From an uncultured Enterorhabdus sp. (GTDB lineage: Bacteria; Actinomycetota; Coriobacteriia; Coriobacteriales; Eggerthellaceae), in the NCBI GenBank assembly GCA_947649205.1, contig CANSQM010000015.1, forward strand, positions 1 to 64,000: a DNA stretch of 64,000 nucleotides. The letters are read 5' to 3'. Below, in pieces: positions 33,877 to 41,836 of this stretch. The notes below the pieces were generated by a model. It had not been told where the DNA came from and ran no database searches. It worked only from the letters and a program-made list of their open reading frames with translations. The position numbers were made by a program, and so were the translations under genes. The stretch's first letter is position 1; each line of letters opens with the position of its first letter.

Positions 33877-34821
33877 ATGGCCTTCAATCACAAGCATCTC
33901 ATCGACATCACGGACTACTCCGCCGATGACATCATGACCATCCTCGAGACGGCCAAGAACTTCAAGCAGGTGAACGAGCGCCGCATCAAGAAGGTGCCCA
34001 CCCTGAAGGGCTTCACCGTGGTGAACATGTTCAACGAGCCGTCCACCCGCACCCGCTCCTCCTTCGAGATCGCCGAGAAGCGCCTGTCCGCCGACTCCCT
34101 GAACTTTGGTGGGTCCTCCACGGCCACGGTGAAGGGCGAGAGCCTCGTGGACACCGTGAAGACGCTGTGCTCCTACAAGATCGACTGCATCGTGGTGCGC
34201 GACCGCTGGGCCGGCGTGCCCCGCAAGATCGCCGACGTGTCCGGCGTGTCGGTCATCGACGCCGGCGACGGCAAGCACCAGCATCCCACCCAGGCCCTTC
34301 TGGATTTGTACTCCATCTGGGAGGAGAAGGGCGATCTGGACGGCCTGCATGTGGGTGTGGTGGGCGACATCGCCCACTCCCGCGTGTGCGGCTCCCTCAT
34401 CCCGGCCCTGAAGATCATGGGCTGCGAGGTGACGGTCATCGCCCCGCCCACGCTGCTGCCCGCCCGCCCCGACATCCTGGGGGCCGACCACGTGACGAGC
34501 AACCTGGACGAGGCCCTGCCGGAGCTGGACGTGGTGTACATGCTGCGCATCCAGCGCGAGCGCTTCGAGGGCGCGCCCTACCCGAACCTGCGCGAGTACA
34601 ACCTGCTCTATGGCCTGACCAAGGAGCGCGACCGCCTCATGAAGCCCGATGCCTGCGTGTGTCACCCGGGCCCCATCAACCGCGGCGTGGAGCTGGACAG
34701 CTTCATGGCCGATCACCCCAAGCGCTCCATCATCCTCGACCAAGTCTACGCCGGCGTCCTCGTGCGCATGGCCGCCCTGTACCTGCTCCTAGGAGGTAGC
34801 AACGATGGCATTGATGCTTAA
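33877..34821 (+). CDS. pyrB: Aspartate carbamoyltransferase catalytic subunit
   Basis: Second step of UMP synthesis: carbamoyl phosphate plus aspartate gives carbamoyl aspartate. The 314-residue protein has the carbamoyl-phosphate motif FNEPSTRTRSSFE, the HQHPTQALLDLYSI block, and an aspartate-binding C-terminal half (CHPGPINRGVEL). No pyrI partner is present. ATG 33877 follows GGAGGTGAG 5 nt after the pyrR stop, and the end overlaps pyrC by 17 nt. Confidence 0.97.
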   Translation: MAFNHKHLIDITDYSADDIMTILETAKNFKQVNERRIKKVPTLKGFTVVNMFNEPSTRTRSSFEIAEKRLSADSLNFGGSSTATVKGESLVDTVKTLCSYKIDCIVVRDRWAGVPRKIADVSGVSVIDAGDGKHQHPTQALLDLYSIWEEKGDLDGLHVGVVGDIAHSRVCGSLIPALKIMGCEVTVIAPPTLLPARPDILGADHVTSNLDEALPELDVVYMLRIQRERFEGAPYPNLREYNLLYGLTKERDRLMKPDACVCHPGPINRGVELDSFMADHPKRSIILDQVYAGVLVRMAALYLLLGGSNDGIDA

Positions 34822-36097
34822 GAACGCCCGTCTGATCGACCCCCAGATCGGCCTGGACGACGTGGCCGACATCCTCATCCGCGACGGCAAGATCGTTGAG
34901 GTGGGCAAAAACCTCACCATGGAGAAGGGCGTGGAGCGCGATCTGTCCGGAAAGATCGTCACCCCCGGCCTCGTGGACATGCACGTGCACTTCCGCGATC
35001 CGGGCCAGGAGCAGAAGGAGGACATCGCCTCCGGTTCCCGCGCGGCGGCCCACGGCGGCTTCACCGCCGTGTGCACCATGCCCAACACGAGCCCCGTGGT
35101 GGACGATGCCGTGACCGTGGAGTACGTGAAGGCCCGCGCCGCCGCGGTGGGGAAGTGCCGTGTCATCCCGTCCGGCGCCTGCTCCAAGGACTTGAAGGGC
35201 GAGGTGCTCGCCGACATGGGCGACATGTACGCCCACGGCGCCCCGGTGTTCACCGATGACGGCCACGGCATCCAGGATGCCGGCATGATGCGCCGCGTCA
35301 TGGACTACGCCAAGCAGTTCGATACCGCCATCATGGTGCACTGCCAGGACGACTCGCTCGTGGCCGACGGCCAGGTGAACGAGGGCGTGGCCTCCACGCG
35401 CCTGGGCATGGTGGGCTGGCCGGCCGAGGGCGAGGAGCTGGAGATCGCCCGCGACATCGCGCTCTGCCGCCTGACCGGGTGCCCTCTGCACATCCAGCAC
35501 ATCACCACGAAGCGCGGGCTGGATCTGGTGGCCGCCGCCAAGGCCGAGGGGCTGCCCGTGACCTGCGAGGTGACCCCGCACCACATGTTCCTCACCGAGG
35601 ACGCCATCACCGCCGAGTACCAGACGGCCCTGAAGGTGAACCCGCCCCTGCGCACCGCCGAGGATGCCGCTGCCCTTATCGAGGGCCTTGCGAACGGCAC
35701 CATCGACGCCATCGTGACCGATCACGCGCCCCATACCGACTGGGAGAAGGACCGCGAGTTCGAGCTGGCGCCCTTCGGCATGACCGGCCTGGAGACCTCC
35801 CTCGGCCTCGTGCTCACCCATCTGGTGCGCGCCGGCGTCATCGACTACGGCCGCATGGTGGAGGCCATGGCGGTGGCCCCCCGCGCCATCCTGCGCCAGG
35901 AGCCGGTGAAGATTCAGGCCGGCTGCACTGCCGATCTCACAGTCATCGACCCCGAGGCCGCCTGGACTGTGGCCGTGGACGACTTCTGTTCCAAGGCCAA
36001 CAACTCCGGCTTCATCGGCGCCGAGCTCGTGGGCCGCGCCACCGACGTCTACGTGGGCGGCTGGGCTACTATGGAGGACGGCGCCATCGTCGAGTAG
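34805..36097 (+). CDS. pyrC: Dihydroorotase
   Basis: Cyclises carbamoyl aspartate to dihydroorotate. The 430-residue protein is a class I amidohydrolase with metal-binding DMHVHFRDPGQEQKEDI, later VHCQDD, LHIQHITTKRG and VTDHAPH. ATG 34805 lies behind AGGAGG inside the end of pyrB. In many relatives carAB and pyrKDF follow; here a terminator and unrelated DNA follow, and pyrKDF resumes at 41.8 kb. Confidence 0.96.
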   Translation: MALMLKNARLIDPQIGLDDVADILIRDGKIVEVGKNLTMEKGVERDLSGKIVTPGLVDMHVHFRDPGQEQKEDIASGSRAAAHGGFTAVCTMPNTSPVVDDAVTVEYVKARAAAVGKCRVIPSGACSKDLKGEVLADMGDMYAHGAPVFTDDGHGIQDAGMMRRVMDYAKQFDTAIMVHCQDDSLVADGQVNEGVASTRLGMVGWPAEGEELEIARDIALCRLTGCPLHIQHITTKRGLDLVAAAKAEGLPVTCEVTPHHMFLTEDAITAEYQTALKVNPPLRTAEDAAALIEGLANGTIDAIVTDHAPHTDWEKDREFELAPFGMTGLETSLGLVLTHLVRAGVIDYGRMVEAMAVAPRAILRQEPVKIQAGCTADLTVIDPEAAWTVAVDDFCSKANNSGFIGAELVGRATDVYVGGWATMEDGAIVE

Positions 36098-36125
36098 TCC
36101 CGGCTTCCGACCGCACCGCTCTTGC

Positions 36126-36155
36126 AAGACCCCCTTCAGCGAAGGGGGTCTTTTC
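36126..36155 (+). terminator. Terminator after pyrC
   Basis: AAGACCCCCTTC/GAAGGGGGTCTT stem with an AGC loop followed by T residues. It closes the first pyr transcript. Confidence 0.93.
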
Positions 36156-36572
36156 TATGGGAGCTGGCAAGCGCTGCTGAATGGCACCCTATGCATCGTT
36201 CCCGATTGCCCCTTCCCGTCGTCGTCGGACGATGGCACAGCGCCGGTGCAGAGCTGTACCGTGCAAGCGCCGGCTATATGCGGCTTCGTTACGGTCTGTT
36301 CGGAGACCTAACAAACAACGAGGGTCCTTTTCTCTCCGAGATCCCTTCGATTGCGAAGAAAATGACGGTTCTCGTAGTCTTATGTCGCCGGGAAATCAAA
36401 GCGAGGACTTCTAACCTGGGAAAACTCCAAGTTCATAGAGTGTTTTCGCGCTCATCTCATCGGGCAAGCTACGAGAACCGTCATTTTCTTCGCGTTTGGC
36501 CCCATCTAGATCGGTGGCACACGAAGCTGCACCGATCAGGTGCCGAGGGGGCGCACGGTGTGTCGTGTGGCG
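36156..36572. other. Gene-free 417-nt interval with lower G+C
   Basis: It contains the 25-bp inverted repeat annotated separately. Otherwise there is no convincing gene, promoter or terminator, and frames that cross it lack family character. Confidence 0.55.
36353..36493. repeat. 25-bp perfect inverted repeat, MITE-like
   Basis: Arms 36353-36377 and 36469-36493 are exact reverse complements (outer ends GCGAAGAAAATGACGG... and ...CCGTCATTTTCTTCGC) separated by 91 nt. No target-site duplication is visible at the ends. It lies next to a broken regulator gene. It could be a miniature inverted-repeat transposable element remnant, or a large stem-loop. Confidence 0.75.
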
Positions 36573-37200
36573 TCAGCGTCTCTGCCCTAGCATTTCCAGC
36601 AGTTCGTCTCGGGTGTGTACGCCGACTTTTTGGTAGATGTGGCTCACATGGGTCTTTACGGTGTTGTAAGACAGGCACATCTTGTCGGCGACGGAAGGGA
36701 GTGTGCGGCCGCGGGCGAGATGCCGGAGGATTTCTCGCTCGCGCGTCGAAAGGCCGAAGGCGAGCGCGAATGTCTCCACAGCGTCTTCTCGATCGGCTCC
36801 AGCTGCCTCGCGTGCGGCTTTCCCATCTCCCCCTGCACCCATCCCGCATGGACGATTGAGGTGTAGGAGATGAGGGCGAACCCGATGAGCAGCCCCAGAT
36901 CGATGGCGAATGTTCCCAGACCGAATACGCGCACCGGGAAGCGCGTGCGCGTATCGGCGAGATAGGCGAACTCCGTGTATATGTAGATGAGGAAGAGCTG
37001 GTAGCCGGTCTGCATGATATAGGCGCCCCAGGTTGCCATGCCGGATCCCACGACTGACAGAATGAGAAGGCCTCCGGCCATGAGCGGCACGATGAGTCGG
37101 GAGAACAGGTGGCTGAGACTGTGGCCAGCCAGCCGGTGGTCTACGGCGACGGCCAGGGCGACGAAGGTGCCCACGCAGGCGAACAGCGTCAGCGAACCCG
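36573..37200 (-). pseudogene. Remnant of a membrane LuxR-family regulator, 5'-truncated and frameshifted
   Basis: The last 75 or so codons form a good LuxR helix-turn-helix (GLSTREREILRHLARGRTLPSVADKM, SYNTVKTHVSHIYQKVGVHTRDELLEML). Upstream, in another reading frame, are about four membrane segments (LFACVGTFVALAVAV, LIVPLMAGGLLILSVVG, LFLIYIYTEFAYL, AIDLGLLIGFALISY). The frame change lies between roughly 36790 and 36860. The membrane part stops abruptly near 37200, where the opposite strand becomes a flavoprotein. Both a frameshift and loss of the 5' half make it nonfunctional. Confidence 0.8.
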
Positions 37201-37610
37201 ATCTGGTGCGCGCTGATACCCTGGCCGAGGCCGCTGCGGCCCTCAAGCTGGATGCCGATGTCCTGCAGAAGACTATCGACGACGATAACGCTGCCTGTGC
37301 GGCCAGTGTGGATACCGAGTTCGCCAAACCGGCGGCATCGCTGGTGGCTGTGGGCACGGCGCCGTTCTACATTGCCAAGCTGAACCAGTACTATCTCATG
37401 TCGGTGGGCGGCATCGAGTGCGACATCAACGCCCGGGTGGTCGATAGCGCGAAGACGCCCATCGAAGGCCTTTACGCCGTGGGCACCGACGGCTGCATGC
37501 TGCACCGCAACATCTACACCATCAACGTGGGGGGGAGCACCTGCAACTGCAACAATATCAACTCTGGCCGTACGGCGGCCAATCATGCCCATAGCTTGAT
37601 AGGCGCGTAA
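37194..37610 (+). pseudogene. C-terminal remnant of an FAD-dependent reductase
   Basis: About 138 codons of in-frame sequence match the C-terminus of FAD_binding_2 reductases: LVRADTLAEAAAALKLDADVLQ, then FYIAKLNQYYLMSVGGIECD, and the final FAD block PIEGLYAVGTDGCMLHRNIYTI...SGRTAANHAHS. The N-terminal FAD domain, signal peptide and start are missing. Recognisable sequence begins at about 37194, just where the divergent LuxR remnant ends. The reading frame upstream (to 37038) is antisense to the LuxR remnant and not flavoprotein-like. Confidence 0.82.
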
Positions 37611-37632
37611 CGCTTCAAAGCCATCCCTCCCC

Positions 37633-37660
37633 AGGCGGCCTCTTGCGAGGCCGCCTTTTT
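37633..37660 (+). terminator. Terminator after the flavoprotein remnant
   Basis: AGGCGGCCTC/GAGGCCGCCT stem with a TTGC loop followed by TTTT. It is retained although the gene is broken. Confidence 0.92.
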
Positions 37661-37824
37661 ATATTCAGGGTGCAACAAAAGAGGTTCAGGGGAGAAACAG
37701 GTGGATTACCGGGTCGTTTGGTGGTAGAGGGCAATGACTACAATGAATAGACAGCGCTCTTGTGGAGGTTTTCTCCCTGGTTTTGCGCGATAAGTAAACC
37801 TGTGCTAACATCTTCCGCCGTGAG

Positions 37825-37843
37825 TTTGCTAAAGCTAACTTAA
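37825..37843 (+). promoter_or_regulatory. DtxR/IdeR-like iron box upstream of the ABC uptake operon
   Basis: TTTGCTAAAGCTAACTTAA agrees at 14 of 19 positions with the DtxR-family consensus TWAGGTTAGSCTAACCTWA. It lies 28 nt before the substrate-binding-protein ATG, a position suited to metal-dependent repression. Confidence 0.55.
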
Positions 37844-37871
37844 CTGGTCACCATTGAGAAAGGAACCACCT

Positions 37872-38849
37872 ATGGCCCCCATTTCCCGCCGCACCTTCGC
37901 CGCCTTCCTCGGCGTCGCCGCCCTCACTCCCGTGCTCGCCGGCTGCTCCGGCACCCCTTCGGCTTCCGACGACGGGACCGGCGCCGCTGCCGACGATGGC
38001 GCCGCCTCGGCCATGCGCACTGTGGACACCGACAAGGGCCCCGTGGAGATTCCCGCGAACCCCCAGACCATTGTGACCGACTACTACCTCGGCGAGTTCC
38101 TGGCCGTGGACGTGAAACCGGTCATCGCGAGCCCCTACGCCCTGAACAACCCCTTCCTCGCGGGGCTGTGCGACGGCATCGAGGCCCTGAACACCACCTC
38201 GGCGGAAACCTCCCTGGAGATGATCGCCGAGAAGCAGCCCGATCTCATTGTCACCATTACCGAGGCCGACTATGACAAGTACGCCAAGATCGCGCCGACG
38301 GTCTACATCGCCGACGGCACCCGCACCGACGAGGAGTTGTTCCGCTACATCGCGGGGCTTGTGAACAAGACCGAGGCGGCCGAGGCCTACATCAACGAGT
38401 TCAACGACAAGGTGGCCACGGTGAAAGACGAGATCGTGGGCATTGTGGGGGACCGCACCGTGTCCATCCTGGAGGTGTGGCCCCAGGAGATCTACACCAT
38501 GGGCAGCCACTTCGCCCGCGGCGGCTCCATTCTCTACGACATGTGGGGGCTGAAGGCGCCGGCGGCCATCCAGGGCTCCATGGTGGAGGGCGACGAGGCC
38601 TATAAGGTCATCGCCGTGGAGGCGCTGCCCGATTATGCCGGCGACTTCATCTGCTACGGCGTGCTGGACGGGGCCGACGCGGCCTATGTGGACGATTCCC
38701 AGCTGTGGAAGAACCTGCCTGCCGTGAAGAACGGCCTGGTCATGCCCTACGAGCAGGTGGCCTTCATGCACCGCGATCCCATCACGCTCACCAACCAGCT
38801 CCAGGCGTTCACGGACTTCTTCCGCGCCCACGCCGCCCCGGCGGCCTAG
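37872..38849 (+). CDS. ABC transporter substrate-binding lipoprotein (iron-siderophore/cobalamin type)
   Basis: 325-residue class III solute-binding protein. The N-terminus combines a twin-arginine-like SRRTFAAFLGVAA with a lipobox LAGC (Cys25), so it is a lipid-anchored receptor possibly exported by Tat. After an Ala/Asp-rich linker come GPVEIPANPQTIVTD and the two-lobed fold (KQPDLIVTITEADYDKYAKIAPTVYI). ATG 37872 follows GAGAAAGGAACC; an upstream TTG in frame is unlikely. It is first of four genes making a complete importer. Confidence 0.9.
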   Translation: MAPISRRTFAAFLGVAALTPVLAGCSGTPSASDDGTGAAADDGAASAMRTVDTDKGPVEIPANPQTIVTDYYLGEFLAVDVKPVIASPYALNNPFLAGLCDGIEALNTTSAETSLEMIAEKQPDLIVTITEADYDKYAKIAPTVYIADGTRTDEELFRYIAGLVNKTEAAEAYINEFNDKVATVKDEIVGIVGDRTVSILEVWPQEIYTMGSHFARGGSILYDMWGLKAPAAIQGSMVEGDEAYKVIAVEALPDYAGDFICYGVLDGADAAYVDDSQLWKNLPAVKNGLVMPYEQVAFMHRDPITLTNQLQAFTDFFRAHAAPAA

Positions 38850-38861
38850 GGGAGCGGCTCC

Positions 38862-39860
38862 TTGTCGCGTCTGAGAACATCGCTGTTTCTGATTGCCGGC
38901 ACCGCGGCCGTGGCCCTGGCGGCCGGGCTCTCGCTGTTCGTGGGGAGCACGGCCATCGCGCCCGACCAGGTGCTCGGCGCGCTGCTGTCGCCCGACATGG
39001 CGAACCAGGAGCACGTGGCCGTGCTCGAGCTGCGCGGGCCCCGCACCCTGGGGTGCATCCTCGTGGGGGCCGCCTTCGCCGTGGCCGGCGCCATCATGCA
39101 GGGGGTCACGCGCAACCCCCTGGCCGATTCGGGGCTTCTGGGCATCAACGCCGGCGCGGCCTTCGCCCTGGCGCTGTGTTTGGCCCTTGTGCCGGGTATG
39201 AGTTTCGCCGGGGTGGTGGCCTGCTCGTTTGTGGGCGCCGCCTTCGCCCTGGCCGTGGTGTTCGGGGCCGTGAGCTTCCGCCGGCGCCATATGGACCCGG
39301 TGCTTTTGGTGTTGGCCGGCTGCGCCGTGGGGCTCTTCCTCACGGCGCTGGCCCAGGGCGTGGCCATCTTCTTCCATATCGGCTACGCGCTCACCTTCTG
39401 GACGGCCGGGGGCGTGGCGGGCATCCGCGCCGACAGCCTGGCGCTCGCCGCGCCCTTCATCCTGGTGGCCCTGGCGGTTTCCGTCGCCCTGGCCCGGCGG
39501 GTGAGCGTGCTGTCCCTCGGCGACGAGGCGGCCGCGGGCCTCGGCGTGGCCGTGGGGAAGTCCCGGGCGCTGTGCCTGGTGGTTGTGCTCGTGCTGGCCG
39601 GGGCCGCCGTGGCCCTGGCGGGACCGGTGGCCTTCGTGGGCCTCATGGTGCCCCACATCGTGCGCCGCTTCGTGGGGGCCGATTACCGGGCCGTCATTCC
39701 CGCCTCGCTCGTGGGCGGGGCGCTGTTCATGCTTCTGGCCGATGCTTTGGCCCGCACTCTCATCGCGCCGAGCGAGGTGCCCATCGGCATCATCTTCGCC
39801 CTGATCGGCGTGCCCTTCTTCATCTGGTGCGCCCGGAAGGAGGCGATGGGCCTTGACTGA
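38862..39860 (+). CDS. FecCD-family ABC transporter permease 1
   Basis: 332-residue inner-membrane subunit with about ten hydrophobic segments. It has the family blocks LRGPRTLGCILVGAAFAVAGAIMQGVTRNPLADSGLLGINAGA and FVGLMVPHIVRRFVG near the coupling helix. It starts at TTG 38862, 12 nt after the receptor gene, behind GGGGAG. It overlaps the next permease by 8 nt. It is half of a heterodimeric membrane channel. Confidence 0.93.
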   Translation: MSRLRTSLFLIAGTAAVALAAGLSLFVGSTAIAPDQVLGALLSPDMANQEHVAVLELRGPRTLGCILVGAAFAVAGAIMQGVTRNPLADSGLLGINAGAAFALALCLALVPGMSFAGVVACSFVGAAFALAVVFGAVSFRRRHMDPVLLVLAGCAVGLFLTALAQGVAIFFHIGYALTFWTAGGVAGIRADSLALAAPFILVALAVSVALARRVSVLSLGDEAAAGLGVAVGKSRALCLVVVLVLAGAAVALAGPVAFVGLMVPHIVRRFVGADYRAVIPASLVGGALFMLLADALARTLIAPSEVPIGIIFALIGVPFFIWCARKEAMGLD

Positions 39861-40857
39861 GACGCTGAGGCGCCATCGCGGCGCAGGAGTGATCGCGCTT
39901 CTGGCCCTGGGGGCCGCCCTCGCCCTCTGGGCCGACGTCAACGCCGGCTACCGCAGCATCTCCATGGAGGAGCTGGGGCAGATTCTGTCCGGCACGGCCC
40001 CGGCGAGCTTGGCCTACACCCTCGTGGAGCTGCGCCTGCCCCGGGTGCTCACGGCCCTGCTCGTGGGCGTGGGGCTGTCTTTGGCCGGGTGCCTTCTCCA
40101 GGGGGTGTCCCGCAACGACATGGCCGACCCGGGTGTGCTCGGCATCAACGCCGGGGCGGGCCTGCTCGTTGCAGCGTTCATCGTGTTCGTGCCCGCTGGC
40201 GCGGTGCCGAGTGCCGTGGCCCTGCCCCTGCTCGCCTTCGCCGGCTCGGCGGCGGTGGCCTTTGCCGGCTGGCGGCTGTCGGTGGTGCGCGGCGCCTCCA
40301 GCCCGCGGCGGCTGCTGCTCATAGGTGTGGCCCTGGCCACGGGGCTCTCCAGCGCCACCTCGCTGCTCATGCTGTCGCTACCCGATGGGGACTACGCCTT
40401 CGTGCAGAACTGGATCGCCGGCAGCATCTGGGGCGCCACGTGGGAGAACGTCGCCATTCTGGCCGTCGGGCTCGGGGTGCTCACGGCGCTTGCGCTCTAC
40501 GGGGCCCGCACGCTGAACGTGCTGGGGCTCGGGGCGGCCGCGGCCACGGGGCTGGGCGTGGCGGTACCCCGGGCCACGGCGGCGCTCACGGCCGTGGCCG
40601 TGGGAGCCTCGGGGCTCTGCTGTGCGGTGGGCGGCGGCCTTACCTTTGTGGGGCTCGTGTGCCCGCACATGGCCCGGCGCCTCGTGGGACCGAACTTTCG
40701 CCTGCTCGTGCCGGCCAGCGTGCTCGTGGGGGCCATCCTCATGCTCGCCGCCGACATCGTCTCGCGCACGCTGCTCTCGCCCAACGAGATTCCCGTGGGC
40801 ATCGTGGCGGCGGTCATCGGCGCCCCGTATTTCCTGTATTTGCTGGCCAGATCCTAA
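39853..40857 (+). CDS. FecCD-family ABC transporter permease 2
   Basis: 334-residue partner permease with LRLPRVLTALLVGVGLSLAGCLLQGVSRNDMADPGVLGINAGAG and FVGLVCPHMARRLVGPN. It starts at TTG 39853 inside the end of permease 1. Having two different permeases points to a siderophore- or haem-type rather than a homodimeric cobalamin (BtuC) system, although substrate cannot be fixed from sequence. Confidence 0.92.
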   Translation: MTETLRRHRGAGVIALLALGAALALWADVNAGYRSISMEELGQILSGTAPASLAYTLVELRLPRVLTALLVGVGLSLAGCLLQGVSRNDMADPGVLGINAGAGLLVAAFIVFVPAGAVPSAVALPLLAFAGSAAVAFAGWRLSVVRGASSPRRLLLIGVALATGLSSATSLLMLSLPDGDYAFVQNWIAGSIWGATWENVAILAVGLGVLTALALYGARTLNVLGLGAAAATGLGVAVPRATAALTAVAVGASGLCCAVGGGLTFVGLVCPHMARRLVGPNFRLLVPASVLVGAILMLAADIVSRTLLSPNEIPVGIVAAVIGAPYFLYLLARS

Positions 40858-40870
40858 GGAGGGGAGTGCC

Positions 40871-41743
40871 GTGGAACCGACTGTGACGCCATCGACGACG
40901 GGCGAGGGGAAGATCGCCTTCTGCGAGACCTGCGACCGCACCTGCGAGCGCTTCGCCGACGCCGCCCTGCGGGGCGAGGCCGTGGCCGTGGGCTACGGGG
41001 ACCGCCTCATCATCGAGCCTCTGGACGTGGCCGTGCCCGCCGGCGAGGTGACCGCCATCATCGGCCCGAACGGCTGCGGGAAATCCACGCTCTTGAAGGC
41101 CCTCTCCCGCACCATGCCCCTGGTTGGCGGCGCGGTGTATTTGGACGGCCGCGCCATCGCCGAGATGCCCACGGCCGAGGTGGCCCGCAAGATGGCCCTG
41201 CTGCCCCAGGCCCCCGAGGCCCCGGGCGGCCTGACCGTGGGCGAGCTGGTAGCCTTGGGCCGTTACCCGCACCAGAAGGGCTTCGGGCGCCTCGCGGCCC
41301 GCGACCGCGAGATCATCGCCTGGGCCCTGGCCATCACGCACCTGGGCGATTTCGAAGCCCGTGCGCTGGACGCCCTGTCCGGCGGCCAGCGCCAGCGGGC
41401 CTGGATCGCCATGGCGCTCGCCCAGGACACCGACCTCATCCTGTTGGACGAGCCCACCACCTACCTGGATATGGCCCACCAGCTGGAAGTGCTCGAGCTG
41501 TTGCGCGATCTGAACCGCCGCGAGGGCAAGACCATCGCGCTCGTCATCCACGAGCTGAACCTGGCCGCCCGCTTCGCCGACTGGATGATCGCGCTCAAGG
41601 CCGGCTCCATCCGCGGGGCCGGCACCCCTGAGGAGGTCATGACCCCGGCCATGCTGCAGGACGTGTTCGGCTTGGACGCCCTCATCGAGCCCGACCCCTG
41701 GACCGGCCGCCCCAGCCTCGTGAGCTACCGGCTGGCCCGCTAG
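40871..41743 (+). CDS. ABC transporter ATP-binding protein with N-terminal cysteine motif
   Basis: 290-residue ATPase energising the importer. Walker A is GPNGCGKST, the signature is LSGGQRQRAWIAMALAQ, Walker B is LILLDEPTTYLD and the H-loop is VIHELN. Before the ABC domain, 30 extra residues carry Cys18, Cys21 and Cys25 (CX2CX3C), unusual for this family and possibly metal- or redox-sensing. GTG 40871 follows AAGGAGGGGAG. It is last gene of the four-gene operon. Confidence 0.92.
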   Translation: MEPTVTPSTTGEGKIAFCETCDRTCERFADAALRGEAVAVGYGDRLIIEPLDVAVPAGEVTAIIGPNGCGKSTLLKALSRTMPLVGGAVYLDGRAIAEMPTAEVARKMALLPQAPEAPGGLTVGELVALGRYPHQKGFGRLAARDREIIAWALAITHLGDFEARALDALSGGQRQRAWIAMALAQDTDLILLDEPTTYLDMAHQLEVLELLRDLNRREGKTIALVIHELNLAARFADWMIALKAGSIRGAGTPEEVMTPAMLQDVFGLDALIEPDPWTGRPSLVSYRLAR

Positions 41744-41836
41744 GGGACGGGACGGCTTTCGCGGCGGGGCGGGCGGTTGGGTCGGTGGTACAATGGCTCC
41801 TAACGTGATTTTGTCAGCGACAGCGAGAGGAGCCGC

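Noticed and set aside
36122-36859. 245-codon plus-strand frame after pyrC
   Set aside because: It runs through the pyrC terminator, the inverted repeat and antisense LuxR sequence, with no domain.
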